Shown here piece by piece: positions 6,151 to 6,418 of a stretch of DNA of 6,418 nt. Both the position numbers and the translations under genes were made by a program. Under the pieces are notes generated by a model that saw nothing but the letters and a program-made list of their open reading frames with translations, was not told where the DNA came from and searched no databases. The stretch is from positions 1-6,418 of the forward strand of contig JBOGWP010000146.1 of assembly GCA_050693875.1 (NCBI GenBank). Reading direction: 5' to 3'. The stretch comes from JBOGWP01 sp050693875. GTDB taxonomy: Bacteria > Actinomycetota > CADDZG01 > JAHWKV01 > JBOGWP01. Position 1 is the first letter of the stretch; the number at the start of each line of letters is the position of its first letter.

Positions 6151-6376
6151 CGGGTCGCTTCGCTCCCCGCTACGGGCCAGAGAGGCAAGGGGCGGCCTCC
6201 GGCCGAGGTCCTCAATGTCGGCCCGCCTCGCCCCGCTCGGCGAGCCGAGCCTCCGGCCGCGGTCCTCAATGTCGGCCCGCCTCAATCTCGGCCCGCCTCG
6301 CCCTGCTCGGCGAGCCGAGGCTTCGCCGGCAGTCCTCTATGCCGGCAGGGCCTCCGTTCGGCGCCTGCCGGGCCCA
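6151..6376. repeat. Right tandem array of the same ~55-bp repeat family
   Basis: A 44-bp leader (6151-6194) closely matching the left leader is followed by a unit at 6195-6248, a longer unit at 6249-6316 and a diverged unit at about 6317-6376, in the same orientation as the left array. The second unit holds a 16-bp tandem duplication (6265-6280 and 6281-6296, one mismatch). The diverged unit contains the perfect inverted repeat GCCGGCA (6325-6331) / TGCCGGC (6340-6346) around an eight-base loop. The array fills the 300 bases right of the lipoprotein start, starting 33 bp upstream of it; I see no convincing promoter in this stretch. Confidence 0.9.
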
Positions 6377-6418
6377 GCTTGAGGTGCGCCCCGGTCGGTC
6401 TCGTCCCAAAACTTGACT
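6337..6418 (-). CDS. Possible 3' end of another minus-strand gene (partial)
   Basis: Starting at base 6417 on the minus strand, 26 codons are open to TAG at 6339-6337. The first part, VKFWDETDRGAP, looks protein-like and nine of its first ten codons end in G or C. The last part, rich in Arg, Pro and Gly, lies in the diverged repeat unit, much like the HisA tail. I do not recognise it, and the open frame could be chance. Confidence 0.3.
   Translation of the reverse strand, partial: VKFWDETDRGAPQAGPGRRRTEALPA

Noticed and set aside
5903..6416. Plus-strand open frames across the right repeats
   Set aside because: Same repeat-derived translation, antisense to the lipoprotein signal region.

Overview
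The window is high-GC bacterial DNA. Almost all of it is one run of seven minus-strand genes, read right to left: a putative lipoprotein, a DsbA/FrnE-type thiol oxidoreductase, then hisD-hisC-hisB-hisH-hisA. The gene order, the stand-alone IGP dehydratase HisB (not fused to a phosphatase) and the strong G/C preference at third codon positions fit an actinobacterium-like genome. The sequence alone does not fix the phylum.

The main result is hidden by ordinary gene calling. The gene before hisD appears to start with a GTG at 5400 and to lack a catalytic motif. Read back to the ATG at 5481, which has a good Shine-Dalgarno, the frame continues through one in-frame TGA at 5413-5415. That TGA lies exactly where the first cysteine of the FrnE-type CPFC active site belongs. 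All five his genes end in TGA, so TGA is a stop codon in this genome. Seven bases after the recoded TGA there is an uninterrupted 12-bp RNA stem with a six-base, G-containing loop, with the size and spacing expected of a bacterial SECIS element. The best reading is a 216-residue selenoprotein with a U-P-F-C redox motif, placed 46 bp upstream of the histidine genes.

Layout from left to right. 1-89: 3' end of an unidentified plus-strand gene. 90-409: an array of roughly 55-bp tandem repeats that runs into the 3' end of hisA. 260-1153: hisA. 1150-1818: hisH. 1815-2408: hisB. 2428-3513: hisC. 3510-4784: hisD. 4831-5481: the selenoprotein. 5533-6117: the lipoprotein. 6151-6376: a second array of the same repeat family in the same orientation. 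To the right edge: possibly the 3' end of another minus-strand gene.

The his genes are tightly coupled: D/C and B/H share GTGA, and H/A share TTGA. Together they convert histidinol to histidine (HisD), aminate imidazole-acetol phosphate (HisC), dehydrate IGP (HisB), supply ammonia for IGP synthase (HisH) and isomerise ProFAR (HisA). HisF, the partner of HisH, is not here; the operon ends in the repeat array.

Two of the his proteins carry oddities. HisH has a 24-residue in-frame insertion with 37-bp direct repeats just before its catalytic His. HisA has a tail of about 55 residues encoded by the repeat array.
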